Shown: positions 17,419-26,010, numbered from the stretch's first letter. The stretch is DNA of 64,000 nt from G965247775 sp965247775 (GCA_965247775.1 OZ252031.1:1736001-1800000); one strand, 5' to 3'. Numbers and translations: made by a program. The notes: generated by a model not told the origin, from the sequence alone.

Positions 17419-18306
17419 ATGCGAATGAGCGAACACCCTGCGCTGGAGTTCGAGGAGCAGCCCCGCCTGCGCCGGCCGCGACTGGTGCTGGCCTGGGCGG
17501 GCTGGAACGACGCGGGGGAGGCGGCATCGACGGCGGTGCGCTACCTGGCGGCCTCGCGGGAGGCGAAGCCCTTCGCGCGGATCGACCCGGAGGAGTTCTA
17601 CGACTTCACGGAGGCGCGGCCGCTGGCGCGCTACAGCGAGGGCCGGCGCGAGATCATGTGGCCGAGCACGGATTTCTACGCGCTGCCGGTGGCGTCGGCG
17701 GACGCGGACCTGATCCTGGGGCTGGGGATTGAGCCGAACTACCGCTGGAAGAGCTACATGGCGGCGGTACGCGCGGTCGTGACGGCGATGGACGTGGAGA
17801 TGGTGATCACGCTGGGGGCCGTGGTCGCGGGGGTGGCGCACACGCGGCCGGTGGGGGTGCGGGGGTCGGCGAACGCGGCGACGCTGGCGGAGCGGTACGG
17901 CATGCAGCCTTCTCGCTACGAGGGCCCCACGGGGATCGTGGGGGTGTTGCACAACGACTGCCGGCGGCACGAAGTCGACGGGATCAGTCTCTGGGCGTCG
18001 GTGCCGCATTACCTGCCGGGCCTGACGAATCCCAAGGCGGCCCGGGCGCTGCTGGAGCGGTTGGGGACGATCTGCGCGCTGCCGGTGGACTACGAGCGCC
18101 TGGAGCGGGAGGAGGCGCGCTTCACGCGGCGGGTGGAGGCGGCGCTGGCCGAGAACGAGGAGCTGGAGGCGTATGTGCGCCAGTTGGAGGCGCGCGGGGA
18201 GGAGGCGACGGATGGGGAGCCGCCGCCGGCCGAGCTGCCCTCGGCGGAGGGGTTGATCGAAGACTTGGAGGACTACCTGCGGGAGAGTCGTCGGGAGGGG
18301 CCCTAG
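17419..18306 (+). CDS. PAC2-family protein (first copy)
   Basis: 295 residues. The PAC2 fold, shared with proteasome assembly chaperones and archaeal/actinobacterial relatives, is marked by 'LVLAWAGWNDAGEAAS' near residue 21, 'ADLILGLGIEPNYRWKSY', 'EMVITLGAVVAGVAHTRPV', 'YEGPTGIVGVLHNDCRR' and 'ISLWASVPHYL'. The C-terminal 60 residues are acidic and coiled-coil-like. Function in bacteria is not established. A TACACT box lies six bases before a second in-frame ATG (17425), which would suit a leaderless mRNA starting there. A second PAC2 gene is at 29622. Confidence 0.9.
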   Translation: MRMSEHPALEFEEQPRLRRPRLVLAWAGWNDAGEAASTAVRYLAASREAKPFARIDPEEFYDFTEARPLARYSEGRREIMWPSTDFYALPVASADADLILGLGIEPNYRWKSYMAAVRAVVTAMDVEMVITLGAVVAGVAHTRPVGVRGSANAATLAERYGMQPSRYEGPTGIVGVLHNDCRRHEVDGISLWASVPHYLPGLTNPKAARALLERLGTICALPVDYERLEREEARFTRRVEAALAENEELEAYVRQLEARGEEATDGEPPPAELPSAEGLIEDLEDYLRESRREGP

Positions 18307-18354
18307 CAGCGGGAACCGACGAGCGGGCCGGCTGGGCGCGGGAAGGAACAGACG

Positions 18355-18849
18355 ATGGCGGACGAAGCGACAGCGGGACAGCCGGCCGTGGACGAGGTGA
18401 CGGACGCGGACCGCATGGAGGCGTCGGAGAAGAACGTCGAAAAGATGTGGAAGTTCGCGCGGAAGTTCGCGGACAAGAGCGGCTCCTACCTGCATCCGCA
18501 AGAGGAGATCACGGAGTTTCTGGTGATCGGGCTGGCGAAGCACGTCGACGATCTGGGCAAGCCGCTCTGCCCCTGCAATTTCTATGAGGACAAAGAGAAA
18601 GAGGTGGCGACATCCAACTTCTGGATCTGCCCCTGCGAGGAGATGCAGAAGTGGAAGTACTGCCATTGACTGCTCTTCTGCGATGCGGAAGGTCTTCCCA
18701 TCACCGAACACCTGCCGGCCGAACATGAAGGCCGCGAGATCTACGGCGTGATCCCGGACCCGCAGCCGGAGAAGGGCCGAGCGATCGGCCGGCTGGAGAA
18801 GAAGCAGGGGCGACGCATTGAGAAGGGGCGGCGGGCGCCCAAGGACTGA
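18355..18849 (+). CDS. Ferredoxin-thioredoxin reductase catalytic-subunit-like protein with in-frame TGA (candidate selenoprotein)
   Basis: The frame reads 104 residues, then TGA (18667-18669), then 59 more residues in the same frame to TGA 18847-18849. The cysteine layout is that of the FTR catalytic subunit: C72-P-C74, C92-P-C94, C103-H-[TGA105], with the family's spacing. In FTR the last position is the second redox-active cysteine facing the 4Fe-4S cluster, pairing with the C74 equivalent. Downstream 'LLFCDAEGLPITEHLPAEHEG' is typical FTR C terminus and is undamaged. A hairpin of bacterial SECIS form follows the TGA. Selenocysteine insertion is therefore plausible; the alternative is a simple nonsense mutation. 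It follows PAC2 by 48 bases. Confidence 0.7.
18682..18702 (+). promoter_or_regulatory. SECIS-like hairpin downstream of the in-frame TGA
   Basis: GATG-C-GGAA closes with TTCC-CATC around the loop GGTC, giving two 4-bp helices with one bulged C. The loop starts 22 bases after the TGA, within the roughly 16-37 bases known for bacterial SECIS elements, and has G in its first two positions as they require. It lies within coding sequence, also as expected. Whether a SelB here recognises it cannot be judged from the window. Confidence 0.45.
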
Positions 18850-18957
18850 GGCGAGGGATCTTGGTGGAACTCGTCGCTTGCCCGGGTGGCGCGGCCCGGC
18901 CTACCCTGGGGCGTGCGCCGCTCGGAGATCGACGCGGCGGGCAGTGACGGAGCGGCA

Positions 18958-19263
18958 ATGGCGAAGAAGAGCCAACTGGCGCGGGAGAAGAAGCGCCGGG
19001 CGCTGCATGAGCGCCATCAGGCGGAGCGCGCCGATTTGAACGCGAAGGTGCGTCAGTCGGCGGACGATCCGCAGGCGCGCTGGGCGGCGCAGATCGCGCT
19101 GCAGCGGCTGCCGCGGAACAGCAGCCCGAGCCGGCTGAAGAATCGCTGTGAGGTGACGGGGCGGTCGCGGGGCTACATGCGCAAGTTCGGGCTATCGCGG
19201 ATCACGTTCCGGGAGATGGCGTCGCGGGGGCTGCTGCCGGGGATTCGCAAGTCCTCCTGGTAG
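18958..19263 (+). CDS. rpsN: 30S ribosomal protein S14, zinc-free long form
   Basis: 101 residues from ATG 18958 (MAKKSQLAREKKRRALHERH). The C-terminal signature 'NRCEVTGRSRGYMRKFGLSR' to 'GLLPGIRKSSW' is S14. This is the ~100-residue C-minus form that lacks the four zinc-binding cysteines of the ~61-residue form, and it stands outside any ribosomal operon. In many bacteria such a copy substitutes under zinc limitation; here that is inference. A weak TTGCCC-18-TACCCT promoter lies at 18878-18907. Confidence 0.93.
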   Translation: MAKKSQLAREKKRRALHERHQAERADLNAKVRQSADDPQARWAAQIALQRLPRNSSPSRLKNRCEVTGRSRGYMRKFGLSRITFREMASRGLLPGIRKSSW

Positions 19264-19370
19264 GCGGCCGCGCATCCAGGCCACCCACCCGGCTCCTCGA
19301 CTGGGTTCCGCGTTACGTCAAGTTATGCGCATTCGGGCGAAGCGGGTATTTACGCGGGCCTGGTAAGTAT

Positions 19371-19388
19371 CGTTAACTGCACCTAACG
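19371..19388. promoter_or_regulatory. Small inverted repeat upstream of an ABC transporter operon
   Basis: CGTTA and TAACG arms separated by eight bases, five bases before the GTG start of the permease. The surrounding 60 bases are markedly richer in A and T than the rest, suggesting a promoter/operator region. The binding protein, if any, is unknown. Confidence 0.3.
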
Positions 19389-19392
19389 TTGG

Positions 19393-21063
19393 GTGTTGCT
19401 GTGGGCTGTCGCGTCGCGGCGGCCGCTCCGCCTGGGGGTGCAGATGTCGCTGGTGACTGGCTGGCCCCGTCGCGCACCGCTGTCGCTGGGGCGTCGGGGG
19501 GAGGGGCGCGCCTTCGTCTGGGTGCTGGCGCTCCTGGTGGCGGCGGCGATGACGATTCCGCTGATCTACCTCGTCGTGCGGGCGGCCGACGCCGACGGGG
19601 AGGCCTGGCGAGACCTGACGCGGGCGTCGACCTGGCGGCTGCTGCGGAACACCGTGCTGCTGGTGCTGGCGGTGACGGGGGCGTCGATCGCGCTGGCGCT
19701 GCCGCTGGCCTGGCTGACGGTGCGCACGGACCTGCCCCTGCGGCGCTCCTGGAGCGTGGTGACGGCGCTGCCCCTGGTGGTGCCATCGTTCGTAGGGGGG
19801 ATGGCGCTGCTGGCGGCGCTGGGGCCGCAGGGGTCGTTGGCGCGCTTGCTGGGGCCGCTGGGGGTGGAGCGGCTGCCGACGCTGACCGGTTTCGAGGGGG
19901 CTTTCGTGGCGCTGACGCTCTTCACCTACCCCTATCTGCTGCTGACCCTGCGGGCGGGCTGGCGGGGGATCGACCCGTCGATGGAGGAGGCGTCGCGGGC
20001 GCTGGGGCTGGGGCCCTGGCGGACGTTCCTGCGGGTGGTGGCGCCACAGCTGCGGGTGCCACTCGCGGCGGGGTGCTTGCTGGTGGCGCTGTACGTGGTG
20101 AGCGACTTTGGGGCGGTGTCGATCCTCGGCTTCGATACCTTCACGCGGGCGATTTTCGTGCAGATGCAGAGCAGCTTCGATCGCTCGGCGGCGGCGGTGC
20201 TGGGGCTGGCGCTGGTGGCGCTGGTGGCGGGGGTGCTGCTGCTGGAGGCGCTGGCGCAGTCGCGGGGGCGGTACCACCGCACGGGGGCCGGGCCGGCGCG
20301 GCGGGCGCGGGTGGTGCGGTTGGGGCGCTGGCGCTGGCCGGCGACGGCGTTCCTGGCGCTGGTGACGCTGGCGGCGTTGGGGGCGCCGCTGGGCGTGCTG
20401 CTGGACTGGCTGGTGCGCGGGCTGCGCAACAACGTGGCGCTGGGTGATCCGTTGGGGGCGGCCTGGCACTCGACCTCGGTGTCGCTGGCGGCGGCGGTGA
20501 TCGCGCTGGGGGCGGCGCTGCCGGTGGCGCTGGTGACGGTGCGACGGCCGGGGGCGCTGGCGAGGCTGCTGGAGCGGGTGAGCTACATGGGCTTCGCGCT
20601 GCCGGGGATCGTGGTGGCGCTGGCGCTGGTGTTCTTCTCGCTGCACGTGGTGCCGGGGCTGTACCAGAGCTGGTGGGTGCTGGTGTTTGCCTACCTGGTG
20701 CTGTTCCTGCCGCAGGCGCTGGGGCCGCTGCGGTCGTCGCTGGTGCGAGTGCGGCCGAGCATTGAAGAAGCCGCGCGGGGGCTGGGCCGCGGGCCGGCGG
20801 CGGTGCTGGCGACAGTGACGCTGCCGCTGCTGGCGCCCGGGCTGGCGGCGGGATTCGCGCTGGTCTTCCTGACGACGATGAAGGAGTTGCCGGCGACGCT
20901 GCTGCTGGCGCCGATCGAGTTCGATACGCTGGCGACCGATGTCTGGGCCAGTACGAGCGAGGGGTTCTTCGCGCGGGCGGCGGCGGCGGGGCTGCTGCTG
21001 ATCGGCCTGGCGGCGCTGCCGATGGCGCTGCTGGTGGGACGGGAGCGGGCGCTGCGTGACTGA
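19393..21063 (+). CDS. Iron-type ABC transporter permease, two fused modules (FbpB-like)
   Basis: 556 residues with about 12 transmembrane segments in two homologous halves, the layout of Fe(III) and thiamine ABC permeases. Each half has a coupling-helix loop: 'EEASRALGLGPWRTFLRVVAPQ' (near residue 200) and 'EEAARGLGRGPAAVLATVTLP' (near 460), both EAA motifs that dock on the ATPase. Likely substrate ferric iron, by family; no solute-binding protein is next to it. The start is GTG 19393 or, less the first 17 residues, ATG 19444. It overlaps the ATPase gene by eight bases, so the two are translationally coupled. Confidence 0.9.
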   Translation: MLLWAVASRRPLRLGVQMSLVTGWPRRAPLSLGRRGEGRAFVWVLALLVAAAMTIPLIYLVVRAADADGEAWRDLTRASTWRLLRNTVLLVLAVTGASIALALPLAWLTVRTDLPLRRSWSVVTALPLVVPSFVGGMALLAALGPQGSLARLLGPLGVERLPTLTGFEGAFVALTLFTYPYLLLTLRAGWRGIDPSMEEASRALGLGPWRTFLRVVAPQLRVPLAAGCLLVALYVVSDFGAVSILGFDTFTRAIFVQMQSSFDRSAAAVLGLALVALVAGVLLLEALAQSRGRYHRTGAGPARRARVVRLGRWRWPATAFLALVTLAALGAPLGVLLDWLVRGLRNNVALGDPLGAAWHSTSVSLAAAVIALGAALPVALVTVRRPGALARLLERVSYMGFALPGIVVALALVFFSLHVVPGLYQSWWVLVFAYLVLFLPQALGPLRSSLVRVRPSIEEAARGLGRGPAAVLATVTLPLLAPGLAAGFALVFLTTMKELPATLLLAPIEFDTLATDVWASTSEGFFARAAAAGLLLIGLAALPMALLVGRERALRD

Positions 21064-22360
21064 GTCGTTTTCCACGCAGGAGCCGCCGGCCTTGGAGTGC
21101 CTGGGGCTGCGCAAGCGCTTCGGCGCGGTGCGGGCGGTGGACGACGTGTCCTTGCGCGTGCGGGCGGGGGAATTGCTGGCGCTGCTGGGGCCGAGCGGCT
21201 GCGGCAAGACGACGACGCTGCGACTGATCGCGGGATTCGAGTCGGCGGACGGAGGCAGCGTACGGGTGGGGGACCGGGTGGTGCTGGACGAGGGGACCTG
21301 GCTGCCGCCGGAGGAGCGCCGGGTGGGGATGGTCTTCCAGGACTACGCGCTCTTCCCACACCTGACGGTGGCGGGCAACGTGCGCTATGGGCTGTTGGGG
21401 CCGGGCGGGGGCTTGCCAGGGCCGGCCGGGGGCCTGACGGGTCCGAACGCCGGGACGGGAGACGCGCCAGGGCGGACCGGGGTGGGTAGATTGCGCGGGT
21501 GGCTGCGACGCTGGGCAGGAGCGCGTTGGGCGCAGCGGCCGGCGCGGCTGGGGACAGACGCGGGCGTAGCGGCGCGGGTGGGGGAGGCGCTGGCGCTGGT
21601 GTCGTTGGCGCACATGGGGGAGCGATACCCGCACGAACTCTCGGGCGGGGAGGCGCAGCGGGTGGCGCTGGCGCGGGCGCTCGCGCCGCGCCCGGCGCTG
21701 ATCCTGCTGGACGAACCGTTCTCCAACCTGGACACGGGGCTGCGCGCGAGCGTGCGGGCGGAGGTGCGGGCGATCCTGCAGCGGGCGGGAGCGGCGGCGG
21801 TGTTCGTCACCCACGACCAGGAGGAGGCGTTCAGCCTGGCCGATCGGGTGGCGGTGATGTGGCAGGGGCGGATCGCGCAGGTGGGGACGGGGCCGCGGAT
21901 CTATCAGGAGCCGGCGACGCGGGCGGTGGCGTCGTTCGTGGGGGAGGCCGACTTTCTGCCGGGGGAGGCGGGCGCGGAGGGGGTGCGGACGGAGATCGGC
22001 CTGGTGGCGGCGCGGGATGGGAACGCCCGTGGCCGGGTGGACGTGATGCTGCGGCCGGAGTCGCTGCGGGTGGAGACGGCGGATGCGCCGGCCGAGGCAG
22101 GGGTGGCGGCGGGGGCGGCGGGCGAGGTGGTTACGCACGAATACTACGGCCACGACCAGATGATCAGCGTGCGACTGGGGACGGGGCGCGTCGTGCGCGT
22201 GCGGCTGGGCCCGGACGCCGTCTACCGCCCGGGCGACCGGGTGCGGGTGCGCGCCGGGGGAGCGGCGGTGGTGTTCGCGGGGGAGGCCGAGGGCAGCGGG
22301 GGGGCGGGGGACTCGGGGCCCAGGAGCGCGCCGACCTGGTCTTCGGAGGGCTCGCTGTAG
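21056..22360 (+). CDS. ABC transporter ATP-binding protein (Fe(III)/polyamine class) with a linker insertion
   Basis: 434 residues. Walker A 'LLGPSGCGKTTTLRLI' near residue 44, Q-loop 'VFQDYALFPH', signature 'LSGGEAQRVALARAL', Walker B 'LILLDEPFSNLD', switch His in 'AVFVTHDQEEAF', then a TOBE domain with 'DVMLRPESLRVE'. Between the Q-loop and the signature is an extra Gly/Pro/Arg-rich stretch of about 55 residues (near 112-165) not typical of the family. It energises the permease encoded just upstream. The 3' end overlaps a decayed glutaredoxin gene on the other strand. Confidence 0.92.
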   Translation: MTESFSTQEPPALECLGLRKRFGAVRAVDDVSLRVRAGELLALLGPSGCGKTTTLRLIAGFESADGGSVRVGDRVVLDEGTWLPPEERRVGMVFQDYALFPHLTVAGNVRYGLLGPGGGLPGPAGGLTGPNAGTGDAPGRTGVGRLRGWLRRWAGARWAQRPARLGTDAGVAARVGEALALVSLAHMGERYPHELSGGEAQRVALARALAPRPALILLDEPFSNLDTGLRASVRAEVRAILQRAGAAAVFVTHDQEEAFSLADRVAVMWQGRIAQVGTGPRIYQEPATRAVASFVGEADFLPGEAGAEGVRTEIGLVAARDGNARGRVDVMLRPESLRVETADAPAEAGVAAGAAGEVVTHEYYGHDQMISVRLGTGRVVRVRLGPDAVYRPGDRVRVRAGGAAVVFAGEAEGSGGAGDSGPRSAPTWSSEGSL

Positions 22361-22520
22361 AAGCGGCCGTCCGGCACGATGACGACGGGCGTGCTCTCGA
22401 AGCCGCCGTCGATTTCGCGCACCATGGTGCGGCCGGCGCTGTCCTCATCGATGTCGATGTAGCGGTAGTCGAAGCGAGCGGCGTCGAAGGCGGCGCGGAC
22501 GTAGAGGCGGGGGGCGGTCG
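22315..22520 (-). pseudogene. Glutaredoxin/mycoredoxin remnant
   Basis: Read leftward, 'YVRAAFDAARFDYRYIDIDE', 'DSAGRTMVREIDGGFESTP' and 'VIVPDGRFYSEPSEDQVGAL' form the middle and C-terminal part of a glutaredoxin-like protein, including the cis-Pro in ESTP. The N-terminal CxxC strand expected just before YVRA is missing (the codons there give TAPR), and no start is found. The frame then runs on antisense to the end of the ATPase gene. I take it as a decayed gene. Confidence 0.5.
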
Positions 22521-22650
22521 GCGCTGGCGCTGCTCACGAAGGGTCCCTCGCTCGATGCTCGATCGCCCGCGGAGTCAGGGCAACCGAGGGGCTATGGGCG
22601 CTCGTCGGGCGGGATGCTGAGGGTACGCGTGGGGGCGCTGATCGGGTTGA

Positions 22651-22878
22651 TCACACCGCCGGCGGCCGCGCGGTAGGCAACACCGGCGCGGCAGGCGGCG
22701 GCGGGGGCAGGGGCGGGGCCGCTTCCGACTCCTCGGCGGGCAGGGCGGCATTGGCGGCGGCGTTGTCGCCGGCGGAGGCCAGCACGGCGGCGAAGCCGTC
22801 GGCGGGGGGAGATGCAGGGGCCGTGGCGGCCACGGCGGGCGCAACGGGGCTGTGGCGGCTGGCTTGAATCGCATCCAT
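22651..22878 (-). CDS. Possible small protein, Ala/Pro-rich, unknown
   Basis: An ATG at 22878 opens 75 residues, 'MDAIQASRHSPVAPAVAATA' then 'DGFAAVLASAGDNAAANA' and a Pro-rich tail, ending in TGA at 22651. Third positions are almost all G or C, as in real genes here, but the composition is simple and there is no clear ribosome binding site. It is divergent from the DinB gene. It could be a fragment of a larger protein. Confidence 0.25.
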   Translation of the reverse strand: MDAIQASRHSPVAPAVAATAPASPPADGFAAVLASAGDNAAANAALPAEESEAAPPLPPPPPAAPVLPTARPPAV

Positions 22879-22972
22879 GACGCAGGGCCAACGTACACGG
22901 CCTGTACAAGGACAGCCATCCGGGGATACCCTGCCCGGCGCTCCCGCGACTCCAGGAAAGGATCCCGGCCCC

Positions 22973-23503
22973 GTGCGCTTTGGTCTCAACGAGTATCTGG
23001 CCCATTTCGTGGGAGAGCTGAACCGGCGGTACGCGGAGGCGCTGGAGGGGCTGAGCGCGGAGCAGCTGTACTTTCGCATCAACGACGAGACGAACCACAT
23101 CGGCTTTATCGCCTGGCACTGGCTACGGACGCAGGACAACATCCTCAACTTCGTCTGTCAGGAGCGGAAGCCGACGGTCTGGCTGCGGCAGGACCTGAAC
23201 GCGAAGTGGGGATTGCCGAAAGCGGCGCAAGGGACCGGCATGGAGCGGCGGGAGGCGCACGCCCTGGAGGTGCCGGATGCGGCGGCGCTGGTGGACTACG
23301 CACGGGCCGTGAACGCGGACGTGCAGCCCTATCTGCAAGGCGTGACTGGGGAGGATCTGGAGCGCATGCTGAAGGTCAACCCGTGGGGGGAGCGGCCGAC
23401 GCTGCAGCACATTGGCCAAACCGTGATCGCGCATGGCAGCGCACATCTGGGCCAGATCCACATGCTGCGGGCGGCCCAGACGCTGCCGGGAGAGGCGTTC
23501 TAG
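22973..23503 (+). CDS. DinB/YfiT-family four-helix protein
   Basis: 176 residues from GTG 22973, with AGGAAAGGA upstream; an in-frame ATG at 22877 would add a Pro-rich leader unlike the family. The DinB fold is indicated by 'YLAHFVGELNRRYAEALEGL' at the N terminus and by the three metal-site histidines: in 'GFIAWHWLRTQDNI', and the pair in 'VIAHGSAHLGQIHMLR'. DinB-superfamily proteins act as thiol-dependent transferases or hydrolases; substrate unknown. It shares a 4-base overlap with the convergent APH-like gene. Confidence 0.85.
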   Translation: MRFGLNEYLAHFVGELNRRYAEALEGLSAEQLYFRINDETNHIGFIAWHWLRTQDNILNFVCQERKPTVWLRQDLNAKWGLPKAAQGTGMERREAHALEVPDAAALVDYARAVNADVQPYLQGVTGEDLERMLKVNPWGERPTLQHIGQTVIAHGSAHLGQIHMLRAAQTLPGEAF

Positions 23504-24474
23504 AGCGGGGCGGGCTCCGAGGCGGAGTGCGGGCGACGGTCCGCGGCAGGACGGCTGAGGACGGGGCCAGCGCGCAGCTCGCGAAGGGCGGACTCGAAGG
23601 CAGGGCCGTCGTGGGGAGCGCCGTGGCGCTCCCAGCGGAGGAGGGGGGCCAGGGCGGCGAGCCGGCGCACGCGGCGCAAGAAGGCGGCATTGACGGGGCG
23701 GGCGCGGCGGCGATAACCCTCCAGGATCTGCCAGGTGAAGGTGGGCCCGTAGGCGTCGCTGAGGACGGCGATATCGAGGGCGGGGTCGGCGACGGTAAGG
23801 CGGGACCAGCCGAGGACGGCGGTGAGATCCTGCCCATCGGGATCGGTGAGGAGGTGGTGGGGCACCAGAGCGCCGTGCACCAGGGCGGGAGGGAAAGCGG
23901 CGCTCTCCTCGTCGAGGAGGACGTCCCAACCGCGGCGGAGCCGGCCCGTGTCGTTGCGGCCGAGGTGGGGCCGCACGGCACGCAGGCTGCGGGCGCGGAG
24001 GTCGGCGAGTTGCGCGCGCCACGCACGCAGGCCCGGGACGCCGAGGGCCTGGGCTCGCTCGACGGTGTAGGCGTGCAATTCGGCGAGGAAGCCGGCGATG
24101 GCGGTGGCGAGGCGCTCTTGGTTGCGCTCGGTCAGGGCCTGGGGCTGGAGGGGACTGCCGGGAAGGCGGCCGGCGACGCTGAAGCCGTGGTCAAGGCCGG
24201 GGGCGAGGCAGAGGGCGGGCAGGGGCAGAGCGGGTGAGAGGCGCCCGCGCAGGTAGGGGAGGACGTGGGCCAGGCGCTCGCGCTGGCGGGCGGCGTCGCG
24301 ATGGCGGGGGATGTGGAAGATGCGTGCGCCGTCGCTGAGGACGATGGTGTGGGGACCGTCCCGCAGGAGCTGGAGGGGGTTGGGGCCGACGCGGAGCGCC
24401 GCTTGGGGCAGGGCGGAGTCGAGAGTGAGGGCGAGGGCGGCGAGATCGGGGGGCGGGGCGGCTGGGACGGGCAT
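23500..24474 (-). CDS. APH-like phosphotransferase-fold protein lacking catalytic residues
   Basis: 324 residues. The C-lobe aligns with aminoglycoside phosphotransferase-like kinases: 'LVHGALVPHHLLTDPDG' stands where LVHGDLHPGNLL is expected and 'AVLGWSRLTVADPALDIA' where VIDWExAxxGDPAxDLA is expected. The catalytic Asp is Ala202, the metal-binding Asn is His207 and the metal-binding Asp is Gly222, so catalysis as known in the family is unlikely. The structural Asp-Pro-Ala-x-Asp is kept. I start at ATG 24474, preceded by a TACACT box eight bases upstream; ATG 24495 is an alternative that adds seven residues. Confidence 0.78.
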   Translation of the reverse strand: MPVPAAPPPDLAALALTLDSALPQAALRVGPNPLQLLRDGPHTIVLSDGARIFHIPRHRDAARQRERLAHVLPYLRGRLSPALPLPALCLAPGLDHGFSVAGRLPGSPLQPQALTERNQERLATAIAGFLAELHAYTVERAQALGVPGLRAWRAQLADLRARSLRAVRPHLGRNDTGRLRRGWDVLLDEESAAFPPALVHGALVPHHLLTDPDGQDLTAVLGWSRLTVADPALDIAVLSDAYGPTFTWQILEGYRRRARPVNAAFLRRVRRLAALAPLLRWERHGAPHDGPAFESALRELRAGPVLSRPAADRRPHSASEPAPL

Positions 24475-24510
24475 GGGGGGGCAGTGTAGGGCCATGGCGG
24501 GCGCTGGAGG

Positions 24511-25719
24511 CTATTGAGAGAGGGCAGAGGCGGTCCACTGGATGGGGTCGACGTCGTGGCCCTGGACGATGACCTCCCAGTGGAGATGGGACCCGGTGGA
24601 GAGGCCGGAGGCGCCGACGCGCCCGAGCAGATCGCCCGGGGTCACGGCCTGGCCGGAGGAAACCTCAATCTGGGACATGTGCCAGTAGCCGCTGTAGACG
24701 CCGGCACCGTGGTCCAGGATGACGCCGAGGCCATGAACGGGGAGTTCCTGCGCGAAGACGACGCGGCCGGCGGCGGGGGCCGCGATGGGGGCGCCGGTCT
24801 CGGCGCTGATGTCGTAGCCGTGATGCCAGTCGGTAGCGGGGGTGCCGTTGTAGGAGCGCAGGACGCCGAAGGCACCTTCGGCCTCACCCGCGGTGGGAAT
24901 CGTCCAGGGGCCGTCCCAGAGACGTGGCCCGCTGACCTCGCGGAAGCGCTGGAAACGCGTTTCGTTGTCGACGGCGACAAGTTCGGGGGAGAGCAGAGCG
25001 GCGGTTTCCGGGTCGAGCGTGATCTGCTCGACACCGGCCTGGGCCTCGACGACGACGAGGTCGCCGAGGAAGGTGCGGTCGTAGGCGCCGCCGTTGAAGA
25101 TGTCGACGACGACGTTGTAGTGGCGGGCGGCGGCGAGTGGGGAGAGGGGGAGGTAGCCGATCCAGTCTTCGCCCTCCCGAACCATGGGACCGGTGAAGCC
25201 GTCGATGGAAACGAAGGCCTGCTCCGCGACGACGTCGCCACTGAGGACGATGAGGGCGGTTTCGCCCTGGCGGATGGTGCCGGGGCGGACGCTGACGGCG
25301 GGGGCAGGGATGGTGGGTGCGGAGGTGGGTGCGGGCGTTGCGGGTTGGGCGGAGTTGGCGCTGGTGGCGGTGGGAGCCTGGGGAAGCGCTTGGGCGGCAG
25401 GAGTGCTCGGCGCCGGTGTGGGTGGTTCGGGCGTCGCGCCGGCCGGCGCGGCCGAGGCGGGGACGGCGGTGTCTTGCGGCGGCGTGCCTTCCGCAGGCGC
25501 GGCGGCGCCGGCTTGATCGGCCACGGGCTGCGCGGCGATGGCTTGGGCGGGGCCGGCCTCGGCGGGGGCGGGATCGCCCCCGCCGTCGTTGAGCAGGAGG
25601 GCGGCGGCGATCGCGATGCTGATGGTGATGGTGGTGGCGGCGAGGGCAGTCCGGTAGGGCCGGCGGCGGCGGCGCTGGAGGGCGAACACGGTCCGCGGCG
25701 GTGATTGTCGTCGTGACAC
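24511..25719 (-). CDS. Secreted or membrane-anchored M23 metallopeptidase
   Basis: 402 residues from GTG 25719. An Arg-rich N terminus is followed by one transmembrane anchor (ATTITISIAIAAALLL) and about 100 residues of Ala/Pro/Thr linker. Residues about 160-270 form an Ig-like domain. The C-terminal peptidase has the M23 motif: 'DWHHGYDISAETGAPIAAPA' with His and Asp zinc ligands, 'LGVILDHGAGVYSGYWHMSQ' and 'STGSHLHWEV' with the HxH. It cuts peptidoglycan peptides or a related glycine-rich substrate. The start is uncertain; GTG 25737 is also possible. Confidence 0.88.
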   Translation of the reverse strand: MSRRQSPPRTVFALQRRRRRPYRTALAATTITISIAIAAALLLNDGGGDPAPAEAGPAQAIAAQPVADQAGAAAPAEGTPPQDTAVPASAAPAGATPEPPTPAPSTPAAQALPQAPTATSANSAQPATPAPTSAPTIPAPAVSVRPGTIRQGETALIVLSGDVVAEQAFVSIDGFTGPMVREGEDWIGYLPLSPLAAARHYNVVVDIFNGGAYDRTFLGDLVVVEAQAGVEQITLDPETAALLSPELVAVDNETRFQRFREVSGPRLWDGPWTIPTAGEAEGAFGVLRSYNGTPATDWHHGYDISAETGAPIAAPAAGRVVFAQELPVHGLGVILDHGAGVYSGYWHMSQIEVSSGQAVTPGDLLGRVGASGLSTGSHLHWEVIVQGHDVDPIQWTASALSQ

Positions 25720-26010
25720 GGTCGGTCCGGGGTCCACCTCGCCCCGGAGAGGGTAGCGCCGCGCGGTCCGCGTCGCGAGGCGGGTCGGATGGCACGGTGA
25801 TCGGGCCCGGCGACCGCCGCGTATGTGAGGTATGGAGACCAGGACAAGGGTGCTCCCGACAGGGGGGGCAGCGCGCCCGTTCCCCGCTGCGGGCGGGGGC
25901 CTGCTTGCGGCCGAGCAGGGTGGTGCCCGACCATCGGCGGGCTGGGGCTGGTCGCCGATGGGCCGACGGTGGTCGAGCGGGGCGGGCCTCTCGCGAATGG
26001 GGGCCACGGG

